Assembly (NCBI GenBank): GCA_949357655.1
Contig: CASHTG010000017.1
Span: 2,418,001 to 2,482,000 of the forward strand
DNA: 64,000 bases
Reading direction: 5' to 3'
DNA from: Parascedosporium putredinis
Lineage: Eukaryota; Ascomycota; Sordariomycetes; Microascales; Microascaceae
Shown one piece after another: positions 23,895 to 36,621 of the stretch. A program made the translations under genes and the position numbers. The stretch's first letter is position 1; every line of letters starts with the position of its first letter. The notes under the pieces were generated by a model. The model saw nothing but the letters and a program-made list of their open reading frames with translations, ran no database searches and was not told where the DNA came from.

Positions 23895-25446
23895 TCAGCG
23901 CCGTAGTTGCTCTTGCAATTCAATCCCTTCGTCCTTATCTGTCCACGGCTTTGGGTCAAGACCATACCGAACTTTGAGCTCTGCCAAAGCTGGACCAAAT
24001 GGGTATTCACTCTCCAAATGGCCATGGGTTGCGCAAGGGGACTTCTTGATGGGAAGTAACCAGCCGATAGGTGAACTACCCATGACTTCGACCCAGTTCC
24101 TCTTGTATCCGAGATCCCAAGGGTTCTCTCCTGGTTCTGTGCGGAGGATAGCAAAGGTACGGTAAGCAAGGCGGTCTCGTGCGTTCGAGGTAACCTCTTG
24201 CGTTCTGCCAGGTTGGTGATTTTCAGTGTCGCTAGTCCCTTGGTTCGAGCCGATCTCACTAGGGCCAGGCGGCGGCGGGTGAGCCTGAAGTGACTGCAGC
24301 TGCTGCCCATGTCCAAGCCGAGCTAGTGGGTAGGTAACCGTCATGAACTTTTCTGTGGGTGGGCTTCCTAGTGGCACCCGAACAGCAAGCTGGTAGCTCA
24401 TCTGCCTCTTCAAAAGATCCACATTTGTCATGTTCTTTAGGATGAAGTGAATGGCCGTTCCTGACATAGCACAGCTGAAGAAGCCAAGAAACCCAGATAG
24501 TACCAAGATAGCAAAGGTATGGCCATCAGGGACCTCGCCCTCTTCAACCTGCTTTGCAATAGTGTAGGCTGTGGCGGAGACCACCACAGCGCAAAACAGC
24601 CATGCATGGAAAGTGAACTGAGCAAAGAACTTGAAGGCTATTTGTGGCGCGATATTAGCGGGCAAGCATTAGGGCTTGGAGCAGACATGAAAATGACGAC
24701 AATCGGGAAACCTACAAGTTTCGGCAACCATCCCGCCCACCCAAGGACAGTAGTGGTCCATCTTCCTGACGCACCGGCCAATCTCCCGCGAGTGGCTAGC
24801 ACGATCCGGTTTCCACTGGCCGCAATCGTGGCACCACTTCGGCCGCCCATCACTCTCACAGACAAAAACATCTTTACTGTAGAAGCGTTCCAACCCCGGA
24901 CTATCGGGATTTGCATCGGGCGGACTATAGCCTATTGCTGCCTCTTCATCATTATAAGGTCGACCCAATATGGCCTCGAGCCCCTTGCGGCGGTGCCCCT
25001 TGCTCTTCAGGACTTGGGCACCTCGCGAATTGGGATCCAAAGGGACGACGCTAGGATCCTTCTTGATGGCCCAGATGGTGCGAAGATAGCAAGTAATTCC
25101 GAGGAAGAAGAAAATGAAGTATAGGGCGATAAATGTGATAGCAAGGCCAGTCTGATGTCGTTCGCGCAGGAGAAAATCAACTAGAGTTAAAAACAAACCC
25201 ATGAGTAAATAGATTTCAATATGCAAACAGTAGGTAACTACGAGTGCTGGTATCCGGAAAATACAAGGCTCGACTGGAGCTAAAAACAAGACGCCAAACC
25301 CCAGCTCTACCCAAAGTGCACTGAAACATACCGCATATTCTAGCGACGACAACGTAGGTTGCATATATGACGATCGCAAGGAGGAAGCAAGGTACGAGGC
25401 GTGTTATCCATCGCACACCGCAAGATGTGCTCGTTGAAGATGGCAT
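23895..25446 (-). CDS. PFA5: Protein S-palmitoyltransferase, PFA5 type (DHYC variant)
   Basis: Three exons: 25446-25332, 25180-24716 and 24637-23895, giving 440 residues. The intron joints restore ARIC|VDFLL and VAET|SFKFF. The cysteine-rich domain reads WCHDCGQWKPDRASHS, REIGRCVRKMDHYCPWVGG, so the catalytic tetrapeptide is DHYC rather than DHHC. Membrane spans are VPCFLLAIVIYATYVVVARI, one near FIALYFIFFFLGITCYL, FHAWLFCAVVVSATAYTI and FAILVLSGFLGFFSCAMSG, two on each side of the catalytic loop, as usual for the family. It transfers palmitate to cysteines of membrane proteins, with the DHYC Cys as the acyl site. The C-terminal 190 residues are hydrophilic. No frame breaks were found. Paralogue choice (PFA5) rests on the WKPDRAxHS...MDHYCPWVGG pattern. 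Confidence 0.9.
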
Positions 25447-27401
25447 TCTTGTTATACTGGCATTGTTACAATGCCTTCGTATAAACTCCTCAAGGAGATG
25501 TGCGTAGAGGCACACGCGAGCAAGTATATCAATCGGGGAAGAGGTGTGACGAGGAGGAGAGGGGAATACTTGTGAGGGTGAGCAATTGAAGACAAGAACA
25601 GGCTCAAGCGCCAAGGAGATGAAGTCATCTTTTTGGTCTTGGTCTATATGATGACTAATCATTGGTTTGGCTGAACACGTAGGCTGTGGCACAATGATAC
25701 CAAGGGATTGGAACAAGGCTTGAAAAGCGGGCCAGAATTGATCAATTGGCGGCTCAATTGAGTCCATCCATGAACTGGAGGGTTTTGCGCTTGTCCTGAT
25801 GAACGGTCCTCGGTGGATACACACTTTGAACTTGCTTGGCTTTGGCCGAAAGGTTTTGTATAGCCCTGGAGACCAAGTCAATGGGCGACGAAATGGATTC
25901 AAGAATCCAAAAGCCTCCTCTAGCGAAACTTGTCTGCTCAGCGAAGTCCACCCGTGAGTGGGCACGAGCAGGGCTTAGCCTGCACTTACCGAAGCAGAGC
26001 TCATCCCATGATATATTTACCAGAGCACATTCATTTTAGCCACGTTCTGCACGCTTCACATCTAAGCTAGCTGCTGCTAAGATGGGGCTATCATAATTGT
26101 TAAGGGGAGCGTACGGTCGAACATGACGAAGGCCCAACCCGCCTTGTACCTCAGCTTGGCATATTGCCCCCATTCGGTGGACTATCATTTATCCTCTCCC
26201 AGACCGCGCCTCACCAAGGGGATGACGCGAATGACAGGTATAACAAGCCAAAGTGTCACCCGGAAGACCATCTGGGCTTGCATGGTGATTCGGCTGCCCC
26301 ATCAAGAATCGGCTTGCCCTTGATCTTTATAATAATTATCATGATTTAATGTTCTTCTTTTTGGTAACCACTACTCCATTCTGGCTTTCCAGATGGTCTC
26401 TTAGCGATGCTTACAAGTTTGAGCTCTTGCCCTTTACATCACATCCTCCGCCTAATATCCTTATATTTGGAGAGCCGCATCGCCACTTCTTCGGCTAGAA
26501 GACGATAGGTTTGTGCGTGGGCACTTCCGTTGCTAGGAATCCGAAGCGCTCAACGATGTGGCTGTGAACTACGCAAAACCTACAGGTTGGAACTGTTCTC
26601 AACACACAGGATCGTGACAATAATGACGGTCTCCACATATTGCGCTAGTGATATGGCCTCCGAGCTTGGTGCCCTGAGGTTCAACGGCATATCTTGCTTA
26701 CACGTCAGGCCCATTGAAGACCGAAGACGTTGTCTGCACAGGGAAATGGTTTACGTGTTGCACTCAGCAACCAAATCTCATTGCATTTGGTCACCGCGGC
26801 CCTTCTAGAATTGCTTTACTATGTTGATACTACGCGGCTCAGAGACCGAGACTCACTCTAGGCCCACAGAACCGCTCACGCGAGAGGGAGGGATAAAAAG
26901 GAATGGTGAGGTTGTCAGCCGCTAAGTAGATGGGCAGCGCACTATCCTGCCGAGAAACCATGGTGAATTTTATTCCATCACCCTCGATACGCACGATACT
27001 GAACGAGCAAAGCGTCTGCTGACTTACATGAGTGTTTACAATGCTGCCGAACGCGCCTTTCCAGGTCTCCCGACTTTCTTTATCAGAAATATTCGGCGCG
27101 TGCTTTGTGGGAAATCTCTCGCTCCATATTTCGGTCGTTTAGCATGTCCTTAAGCTGAGCATTGCTCTCAGGAGATTGTGCATTAAAAGCAGAGCATCCT
27201 CCGCCATATATTTTTCACGATTGTTATCGAGAAAGACCTGGAACCCACAACTCATACCCCAGAAGTGTCCATAGCCACATTTCTTATATAACAGTATCCA
27301 AAGCTCTTAAGAATCGTATCTTCCACGTACTATCTTCATTAAAAACTTGGCGCCAGCGCACGAGCAGACCACGAACAGAACACGGACAGAACGCTGGAGA
27401 T
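25447..27401. other. Intergenic, no supported gene
   Basis: About 2 kb upstream of PFA5. Open frames are short and unsupported. The stretch 26100-26350 and the region around 26900-27150 show no recognisable element. Confidence 0.5.
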
Positions 27402-27551
27402 ATGCCTTCCTCAGCCCCAGACACAACGATACGTTGGGCATGTTGTCGTTGCGGACTACCGCTACTTAACTGGACCCTCGATCTGTTCTGTCCTGACTGC
27501 TCTAGACCGCGCTGTATCCAGTGCCCGGTCACGCTGATTCCTCGCAAGTAA
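27402..27551 (+). CDS. Possible small cysteine-rich (zinc-ribbon-like) protein, 49 aa
   Basis: An ATG at 27402 opens 49 codons ending in TAA at 27549-27551. The product begins MPSSAPDTTIRWACCRCG and later has FCPDC and RCIQC. It therefore has three paired cysteine groups (CCRC, CPDC, CIQC) in about 30 residues, a spacing that can bind one or two zinc ions. Small fungal proteins with a WxCCxCG start and a CxxC-rich core are common but poorly studied; I cannot give a function. It is one of only two plus-strand genes in the window. It could also be the first exon of a longer gene, or chance. Confidence 0.35.
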   Translation: MPSSAPDTTIRWACCRCGLPLLNWTLDLFCPDCSRPRCIQCPVTLIPRK

Positions 27552-28841
27552 TGGTTTCAACCATGCCCCCTTTATATATCCATCCATAAGGAGGCTAGGG
27601 TTGGCACCCGCGGCCAAGATCGGTCGACTCACACAACCTCAGACAATTGACACCTCTCTCTCTCGCTGCTAGTCGATTCTCACTGATCCCCTGCCGCCAT
27701 CAGCTCTACTCACCTGTTGCCTCTTAAGTTCTACAAGAAAACAGCTCTATCGGAACCTGGCCTTCTCTCTCTCTCGTCGCATGGCGGGCATCAAACCCTA
27801 GCTTAGCCCCGAACTCTTTTTCTACGGGCAGGAGGTTTCCCCGGTCTGGGATCCACCAATGCTTACCTTCGTTACCTTCGTTTCCTTCTTTTCCTTCTTT
27901 TCCTTCTTTTCCTTCTTTTCCTTCTTTTCCTTCTTTTCCTTCTTTTCCTCCCCTTCTTCGTCCATGAAACCTTTATCCTTAACCTTTCTTCTATTTCTGC
28001 TTTATCACTGGTCATTTAACCATAGGGCTACCGGTATCATTCTCATGTCATAGACTACCTCAGATATCTAGCGTTGTTTGCATTGGTTCTTTTGCCCCTT
28101 AACTACATTTATAGACTACATTTATAAAGTCGTTGTACCAGAGATATATAGTTTCACAACTACCTAGATATCCACATCTCCATAATAAATGCGGTTGTCT
28201 AAAGATTTGTTCGCTTGACTTATTTTTGAGTGTGGAAACTGTTGGATACATGTAGACAACAATTACCGAGTTGCATGTAGGACTAAGAATCAATCTTGGT
28301 GATAGTAGGCGTGCTGGCAGGACGTCGTTCTAGACGGGAGCATCGCGAATCGGGGAATGATGGCTGAAATAGCCCGCGTGCATCCGAGCGTTGAGCAAAA
28401 GTTGATAGCTAGTGGGAAGAAGGGCTCCTGTATAAAACGCACCTATTTACCATAACAACATCGATGGCCCGCCCACCTCGAAGTATTCAAGGCCCTTAAA
28501 AGAGTGCAAGCGACGTGTGACTGCAGATGGAACATTGGGCGCCGAAAGAAGAGGTACCATTCAAGCCTGGATGTCAAGGCACAGATGGAGGAAGAAAAAG
28601 CGGGAAAACAAAAGTCTGACTTGAACTGAGATAACGGACCAAAGCAAGAAAACATATTGGCACCTTTCCCCAAAACCAAATGCAACAAACAAAAAAGGAT
28701 AATTTCCAAAGGATAAGCATTGGAGACACCACCTGAGAGCGTAATTTAGTATACCCGGCTTCTGTTTCCCTCAGAATGCCTTGCAAGCGCCCTCCAATAC
28801 TTCCAGCAATTCCCAAACGCCAGCTCTTACCGCGACCGAGC
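27552..28841. other. Intergenic, contains a minisatellite, no supported gene
   Basis: About 1.3 kb with a 9-bp tandem repeat (27863-27952) and no convincing gene. The right end lies just past the ASH1 stop and probably holds its 3' UTR. Confidence 0.5.
27863..27952 (+). repeat. 9-bp minisatellite TTTCCTTCT
   Basis: Two diverged units TTACCTTCG (27863-27880) are followed by seven perfect TTTCCTTCT units (27881-27943) and a degenerate last one. It is a pure pyrimidine tract on this strand. Read as protein it gives a Phe/Ser repeat that I do not regard as coding. Confidence 0.92.
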
Positions 28842-31657
28842 TTATTCATCAGGTTGTACAAGACGGACCTTGGCCGCCCTTGACAACTCCATGGCCACGC
28901 GTGGAGAGGATGCCTTCTCAGTCAATTTCCGAACTCGGCCACTCTTTGACATAGGAGTGCTTCGGAACCCTGGTGAAGCGTAGCCTTGGGACGTGGCTGC
29001 TACAATCGTCGAGTCTGACTTCTGGGACACGCCCGACTTCGTCAGCTTCTGAGATGGCGAAACTGATTGTTGTCCTTTGACGTAAGCCTTCACTACCCTC
29101 CCAGAGTGGGTCTTTTTCAATATGTCCGCGGTGATACTCTTTCGAGGAGGTTGCTTGACAAGGGTATTGCGCTTCTTGCTCGCGCTGAGAGGTGTTCCTG
29201 TGCCCTTTCCTGACGCTTGTGCCCTGTGCTGAGGTGTCTTTGCGGTTACGGGCGGGGCTTTGCTCAGTGATTTGAAGGCTGGGGATTTCGCCTTGCTGTT
29301 GAGGTTGGTCAAACTGCTCTTCGCCTTAAGAGACACCGCGGACATGCTACGTTTGACGACAGTCGCCGCACCTTTGGCTGCTTTCAATCCTGCGGTTGAT
29401 AGAGATCGCTTGAGGCCTGTACCGTTGCTCAACTTGCGCTTTTTCACGCTGACACCGCCTGCGCCATCTCCGATAATCTCCTTGAGCTTCCGTTTTCCTG
29501 CATTGACTGAATCCTTGAGCATCTTTGCCGCGCCCTTGTCCTTTGCGTCTGGTTTTGCCTCCTTAGCCTTCTCTTTGGGTTTAGGGCCAAGAACGCCACG
29601 GCAATTGTGTTCGCCGCACAGACAAGATTGTACATTTTTCGCTGAAAAGGGATCAAACTTGTAGTCATAGGTGAGCTCTTCTCCCGTCATGATGGGGCGG
29701 TCGCCAGCAAAGAGGGCCATTCTAGGGTTGCCACCAACAATCCACTTAATCATCCGGCAGTTCGGATTGCAGGAATGGTTGACGAATCGAGCGATAGATC
29801 CGGTCGTTGCGTCGATAATCATATTCTGGTCGAACGACATCAAGTAGTAGCACTGTTACTTCGAGTAAGCAAAAGAAAATGCACATCAAAGGGTAGGAAG
29901 GAATCCGAGTTAGGGCTAGAGGAGGTTATTACCGCGTTATTTTTGTAAACTTCATTCATGCGCCGTTCGCACTCCTCCTCCGTGATTATTTCACCTGTAT
30001 ATTCCATGATGATCTGATTTGGTTCGAAGCATCGGTTGCTGCGTACACCATACCCTCGATCGGAAGTCTTGATGACTTCGACGCCAATTCTGTATTTACC
30101 ACCAGCTGCGCGGCGTTCTGCGAGATGAGTGAAGGCACGGTTGGTGCAGTGCTCCTTTCCTACATTACAATTCGTTTGGTCGCACTCGTAAAGCATGATG
30201 CGGTTCTGGCAGCTCTCGCCACACCCATCCTCGGGTTTACAAACACATTTAGACTGGAAGTCGTTGATGTGGGGTGTTTTTCGCCAATACTCTTTCGAAT
30301 CACCAATGAATCGATCTAGAGATACAAGTTAGGACAACGAAGGGACAAAAGTGCTTTGCCGGTACACGGTGTGCCATTTTTCTCTGAAGGGTTCGAAGAA
30401 AGATATATGTATACATAAAGGGGGGTCGGGCGGAAGAGGGAGACTATACTTTTGGTCATTTTTCTCCATTCGTCGGGCTTCGGCTGACCCGGCGGAAGAG
30501 GATTGCAGACATCGAAGGGTAGTTTGAAGTCCCGGCCCTTGATGAGGAGTCGCAGTCCGTTGTAAACAGGTAAGGGCAAGATTTTGTTGGGCTTAGGCAG
30601 GGACTGCAATTCGAAGATCTGCGCCATGCGCTTCTTCTCGGCGGTAGTGAGACCAACGGCATAGTCACCAGGCGTGTGCTGGCCCGCATAAAGGCCATGC
30701 ACCAGATATTTCTTTGCTCTCCGTTTCTTGACAGGCGGCGCAATTTCTCGTATAGGCTCAGGAGCTTCCTCAGCAGCGGTTGAAGCGGCGTCACTGGATC
30801 TAGCCTTCTGCTTCGCAGAATCCCTTCGGGACTTTTTCAGGTTCACTAGCTTTCCATTGCTCCAGACTGAGTGCACCACAGGTTGCTCGTCAATGTGGGA
30901 AAATTCTTTCGTGTCTTGAAGGCGCTTCAATTCACGGGACAACGCTGACTCTACTGTCGCTTGAGCTGGCTTGCTCAAGGCGCTGATCTGGGGGCAGCGC
31001 CAAGGATAGCATCTTCGCCGGCCAAGCGCGCTGAAGCACGACGGTTGGTGGAAAGGGACGCCTCAACCTTCTTTGAGAGCCGATGCGAGGGGGTGTATCA
31101 AGTTGGCTGATGGACCATTGGAGGTCCAACGCGTCGATCCCCGCGCGCAACAAGCCTTTGGCATCCTTTTCTGCGACCAAGTGGTCTTTGAGCTCCCTCT
31201 TCTGACCACCGATCAAAGTGTCAGCCGAGATGGTCCTCCTTCTCTTGTCAGCAACGACGTCGCCATTAGCGCGACGTTTTCCGTGAACAGACGTGCCACT
31301 CAGTTCGTTCAGGTTGTATGTTGCCACAGCGCGAGCGCGTCGGGGACGCGAGGAAAAAGCGGGTGTGGATTGGGGGATCGCATCCTCGGGAGCGTCAGAG
31401 GGATGCACTTCTGGGGGTGGGGTATCAATGGCTACATTGATGTTTTCAAGCTTGGGAGCATCCGAGGACTGGCTGCAGATGTCGGAGATCGAGGTCGGAG
31501 GCGTCGAGCTTGTTGATTCAATGGCAGATGACGCGCAAGACGAAGTCAATGATGAGCACCCAGGGTCGGTAGGGACGTCGAGAGCAACAGCAAGCAGAGG
31601 AGCCGTGGGGAGCGTCGAGTGAGGGACCGAGTTAGAGTTCTCCAAGGCCAGAGACAT
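28842..31657 (-). CDS. ash1: SET-domain histone methyltransferase, ASH1 type
   Basis: Exons 31657-30450, 30315-29933 and 29852-28842; restored length 867 residues. After a Ser/Pro-rich, basic N-terminal half comes an AWS domain (KCVCKPEDGCGESCQNRI, CDQTNCNVGKEHCTNRAF). The SET domain follows (RGYGVRSNRCFEPNQIIMEY, ARFVNHSCNPNC, ELTYDYKFD), then post-SET cysteines (CLCGEHNCRG). NHSC and ELTYDY are the AdoMet and catalytic motifs. The roughly 260-residue Lys/Ser-rich C-terminal tail looks disordered and may bind DNA (inference). The AWS-SET-postSET order with no SRI or WW domain favours ASH1 (H3K36 methylation) over SET2. Two bases are missing, in the + strand G5 runs at 31089-31093 and 30990-30994. 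Restoring them joins QLDTPP to SHRLSKK and LGAAP to QISALSK. Introns 30449-30316 and 29932-29853 are canonical. Confidence 0.9.
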
Positions 31658-33534
31658 GGCGATTCCTCGTTTAGGTCACAGCGTCAGAGCAAGAGGTGAC
31701 TCAAGGCGCGTATGGAAAGTGTTTATCTTGTGCGGATGGGGTAGAAGACTCAGAGCGCGCGGGTAGTGGAACGTGACGACACGCTCTTTCGACGCGACGG
31801 ACGGCGAGAAAGCGCCCCCTCCTCCGAGGAAAAAAAAACGACGCGGTACACGACGGGCGGTTCCGACTTGGCCGCTAAAGTGGGTTGGATGGATTCAAAC
31901 GGGCATTCGGAAAGATGGAAGTGGAATTGAGGAAGAAAATGAGAAAAGTCGGGGAAGGCGGGCAGGGGAAGAGGGAGGGGGTTGTGAAGGAACAGATCAA
32001 TTGATGTGAACGGTTGAGGTCTTGGGCACGCGGTCAGAAAATGGAGGGAGATGATTGCTTTCTTAGTGCGTGCATATAAGAGCGCAAGCCAGGGTCCGAA
32101 CACGCTCGCGACATAATCCAACCCAGGCCTCATTTAGTCCGGGTAGACTAATAATAAACATCACAGATTCTAAAGAGCGATTTTGATCAGAAAAATAGAG
32201 ATTGCATGCATGGCTAAATATGTTCGAAGAGCTCCCTGAAATTCCAACTCGCCCTACTCCCGAGTCCCGTTTGTTTCTCTTTTAACATTGACTGTTATGT
32301 TACCAATACTAAAGGTGTCTCTTTCATTCATTGATCAAACCAGCCGCCTCATTGACAGCCATCAAGAAGGAGCGCAACTGTGGGAGGAGGCTAACGGAGT
32401 CGACTGTCTCCCTGTCAAAGGTCCAGAGCGAGGGGGCGGTAAAAGGGGGTACGATGTACCATGGCCGGCACAGCATTGATCTCTTAGTGAAATGAATTCT
32501 CCCCAACAACGGGATCTCTCTGTGTTTCTGGGGCGGTGGGAATTCGCGTCCCAAAATCAGGCACTTGTTTCAATGATTGTACCTTGTTCTGTTGACCACG
32601 TCCTTAGCACTCGAGATCCATGTATAGATAGATCTTCCATCTCGCGAAGTCTGTCCTTGAGCATGATATGGTCAGGTAGCCTTGACATTATTATCTCCAT
32701 CAGTACAACACTCGGCAAATTGCTTAGGGCTTTGTTCAGTGCACTGACTGGCCCCTTTGACGGTAGTTACATCAATCTAACGATGGATGGATCTACCCGA
32801 CGAGATCTCCGCGATGCTTCGTAAAGTTTTGCGCCTACACCATGGGGGCCAGGATGCCCCATATTGTCGCCGTCATTCCCGTTCGTGTCCACCCTTTTGC
32901 CATGTCCCCTCCCTCATAAACGCGAAAGAATAGCGAATCTACAGTCCATCTCCAGCTTGATGCTTTCGTAAGTTCCTAAATTAAGTTAATGCGTCGAACT
33001 TATATACAAAGAGTTGTGATGTGCTAGTACTCCCACGTCAACCTTGCTCGCGAAGCCCCTGGTGCGTATGTGTCTTCTCTAATTCTGCGGCACGTTCCTC
33101 CATCTCCCCTTTCCATCTTGAGCTGCGGCTAGCAATCGCGAAGATCTAGCACCAGCGAAGGAAGGTTGAGCTAGTAGGTCTTGATGTTCCCGAAGCAAGC
33201 TACATCAGGCGCACTGAACCCGTCTTTACCTAGCTCTGTGTATCACCGAGCTAATGTCTAAGAGAGACGCAAGCTGGAAAGTCAAAGGTAATCAACCAAA
33301 GAGGAGGGTAATGTATCAAAAGAGAACGTCATACGAAACCAGCATAGGGTATTATTAGCGAACTGAACATCAAAGCTGAAAACGGACAACTGCAGCACCA
33401 GAAGCCACTTCAATGCACCTCATATCGCCTGAATGGTGCCTCTTTTGAAACCACGTCAGCTCTATCAGATTTGTTTCCCACCCACCAGCACCAATTACCT
33501 AGTGATAGAATACCTCGTTAAGATGCTTTAAGTC
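31658..33534. other. Intergenic, no supported gene
   Basis: About 1.9 kb between the ASH1 start and the SFH5 stop. An open frame on + 32288-32479 and others are short and without motifs. It should contain the ASH1 promoter (31.7-32.2 kb) and the SFH5 3' UTR. Confidence 0.5.
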
Positions 33535-34873
33535 TTACTTGGTATTGAGTTGAGCTTCGCCCTGGGCTGTTTTTCCCAACTCCTCCGCAATCTCAGGCCC
33601 AACAGCCTCCTGGGTAACGTTTTCCACCTTTTGCGCCTCCGCAACCTGAACATCCGCTTTCGAGTCTTCCTCGAGAGCTTGATTGACCTGCGCGGCCTCA
33701 GGCTCGGCGGAAGCGGCCGCTGGTATCTCAGACACGGCCTCCGGGGTCTCCTCAGTGGGGGGAGCTGGGTCTCTCAACTTCACGGTAAGGCCCTCCTTAA
33801 CGCTCGGGCCGGAGCCGCCATATTCCTTGGGAAGTGTCGCGGCAAAGGGTTTGATTTCGTTCGCCAGCGAGGCGCCGGAACTCATGGGATGAAACTTGCG
33901 GAGCGTAGCCGGCGATAGGAACAGCTTCATAGCACCGAACACCCAGCCCATGATGGCGGGAACGTTGACAAAATACTTGTGGGAAAGGAGCTCTGGGTAA
34001 GCCATCGAAAGTGTCTGGATGGTTTCTTTGCTTGAGGCCTTGACATGCGGATCCATGCGGAAGAATGAGACACCCATGTAGTCATGGACCTGAATCATCT
34101 GGTAGGGGTCCTCGGCTCCCTCCGGGATCGGAGTTTTAGCATCGTTCAATTTTAGTTTTCGAACACCGAATTCCATGAGTGCCGCTCGCCATTCAACAAA
34201 CCTAGTGGCAGGCCACCTCTTAGTATGCGAAGCGAAAAAGTTAGGGGATGCCACTGTAAAGCAGCTACTTACTCCTTGACGTTTCCAAACGTCGCCTTGT
34301 TGTCCTTGACACTACCGTAAATGTTCCAAGTGATGACGCGCTCCTCCGCATCTTCAGCCCTGTGCACCGTGACAAAGCCAAGATCACCAAACCGGGCACG
34401 GTCATATGCCTTATCATCAAGAAGCTTGGAAGGATTAACCTCCTTACGCCACCTCAGAGCATCAGTCAGCTGCTTCTCCGCCAAGGCCTCATCCCCGTTG
34501 TTTGCTCGCAAGAACTTCTGCAGCACGATGGCGGTAGGAGGATGTGACAGGCCGCTCAGAACCACCCCCACATCTCATCGTGGCCCGCTGCCTCCTTAAT
34601 ATTCGTAAGGCGGCTAGCAAACCTAGCCAACGGCGTCTCCTTAGATAGTTCCTTGGGCGTCGCTGTTGTCTCTACCTCTGACTTCGCCTCTGCCTCTGCC
34701 CCATTCACACCTTTCTCGGTAGCAGGCTTGACCTCCTCCAGGGCGGTAGGGACGGCGGCAATTCCGGCCGCTGTATTAATATCGGGGGCACCGCCATCGT
34801 GAGCAAGGGCATCAACGGGTGCAGGACCCTCACCCGAAGCTTGGGTTTCGGCAGACTTAGGGTCGGCAGACAT
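33535..34873 (-). CDS. SFH5: Phosphatidylinositol transfer protein SFH5 (Sec14-like, CRAL-TRIO)
   Basis: Two exons: 34873-34273 and 34201-33535 (intron 34272-34202, GTAAGT to CACTAG, joining KE|FVEWR). Restored length is 422 residues. An acidic Ala/Glu-rich N-terminus of about 90 residues precedes the CRAL-TRIO N lobe (SHPPTAIVLQKFLRANNGD, LTDALRWRKEVNPSKLL). The lipid-binding lobe follows (HDYMGVSFFRMDPHVKASSK, ELLSHKYFVNVPAIMGWVFG) and a Glu/Ala-rich tail. Sfh5 proteins move phosphatidylinositol between membranes, notably ER and plasma membrane; some fungal members bind haem. One base is missing in the + strand CCCCC at 34565-34569. The frame moves from GHDEMWG to VVLSGLSHPP, and one more G on the coding strand repairs it. 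Confidence 0.92.
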
Positions 34874-36621
34874 CTTGGTAAGCGGTCAGCTTTTTGCGGC
34901 AATATCTATACAGCTCTAGAGGTCGCGCTATTGAAGTCGAAATATCAGTGTCTAGCGAGCTTCGCTCCGAAAATTGATAGCTAAAGATTAATTCTTTGGA
35001 AGGAAAGGCCCTTGCTGGAGGCAGGGTGGAAAGTAGGGGCTCCAGGAGTTCCCACTCACTGTTCAGGTAAACGATTTGATCTCACAAAAAAGAAAAGAAG
35101 AAAAAAGAGAGAAAAACGAGGAAAGTGTACAACGAAAGAACAAACAGTAGTGTTCATCAATGTTGTCCGAGGAGAAGACGCTGCCGAAAGTGCGTTGAGG
35201 TTGGTGAGAAATTGATAGGGACGAACTATATGGTCTCTGGCCATTTGTTTGGTTTAGACAGGCTGCGAAGTATTTATGGGATGACCAGGGTCGTCGTTGC
35301 CAGGAGCAAACCGGAACAAATATCACTGATTATCCAATCAATGATCAATGATTCATGCCAGATCTACGAAGTATATGTAATGAATTATGTTGCCCCAATG
35401 TTCTTTAACTCTTGGAACTTCGACCAAACACACCGGCCTTCTGTTCCTCGTACTGAACACGCCTTCGGCCTGGTGACCAATCGAACATTGTGCTTCTTCC
35501 TGCCTGAACGAAGAGTCTAATATTGAATCTGTCAATTTCCACATATATTCTATCAAGGTAGAGAGCCCTAGATTTTTTGAGGCCTGTCGAGGTTCCTGCG
35601 AGGGAGCGCTATCCGACTGCATCAGCAAGGTTATCATTCCATTAAACCCAGGATCAAGCTAGATAGACCAACCCGCTGTTTCGGCCCTATCTAGACGACT
35701 AACCGCCAAACTATGCTCTCAACCTATATCTATCTATAGATGGTTCCACCCTTTAGAGTCCTACATGTATCCCGGGGAAGAGCGCAGAGTCACAAGAGCA
35801 CAGGGGCATCTTTGCTCGAAGCCCAATGTTACGTATATGGTATATCCCCGACCGTCGACGCGTCATTCGCGCGCTCATACGCCTGGAGAGAACTTGAAAT
35901 CTGTGAAGAGCATTCGATTCGGCTCGAATTGCTTGCTGCATGGACATATCAGCCACATGTTCCTGACTCGCCCAGGCATTCCCCCACAAGCGCCCTACTC
36001 TTTGAAAACATGAGAACGCCCTCCAGTGTCTCTTCGTCGTGCCGGGCATTCACAACCGACATGTGTAGCGCTTACAAGTCCCACCTTGAAACCCTCCTTT
36101 ACGTCTCACTTGAATAACATTGAATCTAGATGTCGTGGAAATGGCTAGTTCACTGTATACCGTACAGTTAAGTAGCCTAATGACAAGTCAACGTGGTCTG
36201 CACGACTTTCGCCTATCGAGATGAATGGCGTGGCGTTTGGAGCAATTAGCCCTCGCTCGCAAGGAAGAGAGGGTATCACAGCTACGCATCATATGAGCCC
36301 AGCTATGGGGAGTGCCTCCAACAATTCCAAAGGCGGATTAAGCATATGTTTCTTTTTTATAAAAAAAAGGCTATCCCACCTAATGCCCTAGCGCTGTGCA
36401 ATCTATCCTTCTCGACATTTCCGCCTCAGTTATCTTATTCCTCGACTTGTGATCCTCTAACTTCATCTTCTTCGTATGATGAGCGACATCACCAAAGGGA
36501 GGTTTCAAACGGGAGTAAAATCAGTGCGAAACGTGGGAGCCCATAATCATTTCCTGTTGCCCCTTCCCCGCAGCCTTCAACGATGAAGTTGATACCGACC
36601 GTGCTTGGGTTAGCCCTCTTG
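34874..36621. other. Intergenic, no supported gene
   Basis: About 1.7 kb upstream of SFH5 and downstream of the RRM gene. Open frames on either strand (for example + 35740-36117) lack family motifs. A purine-rich stretch lies at 35088-35140. Confidence 0.5.
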
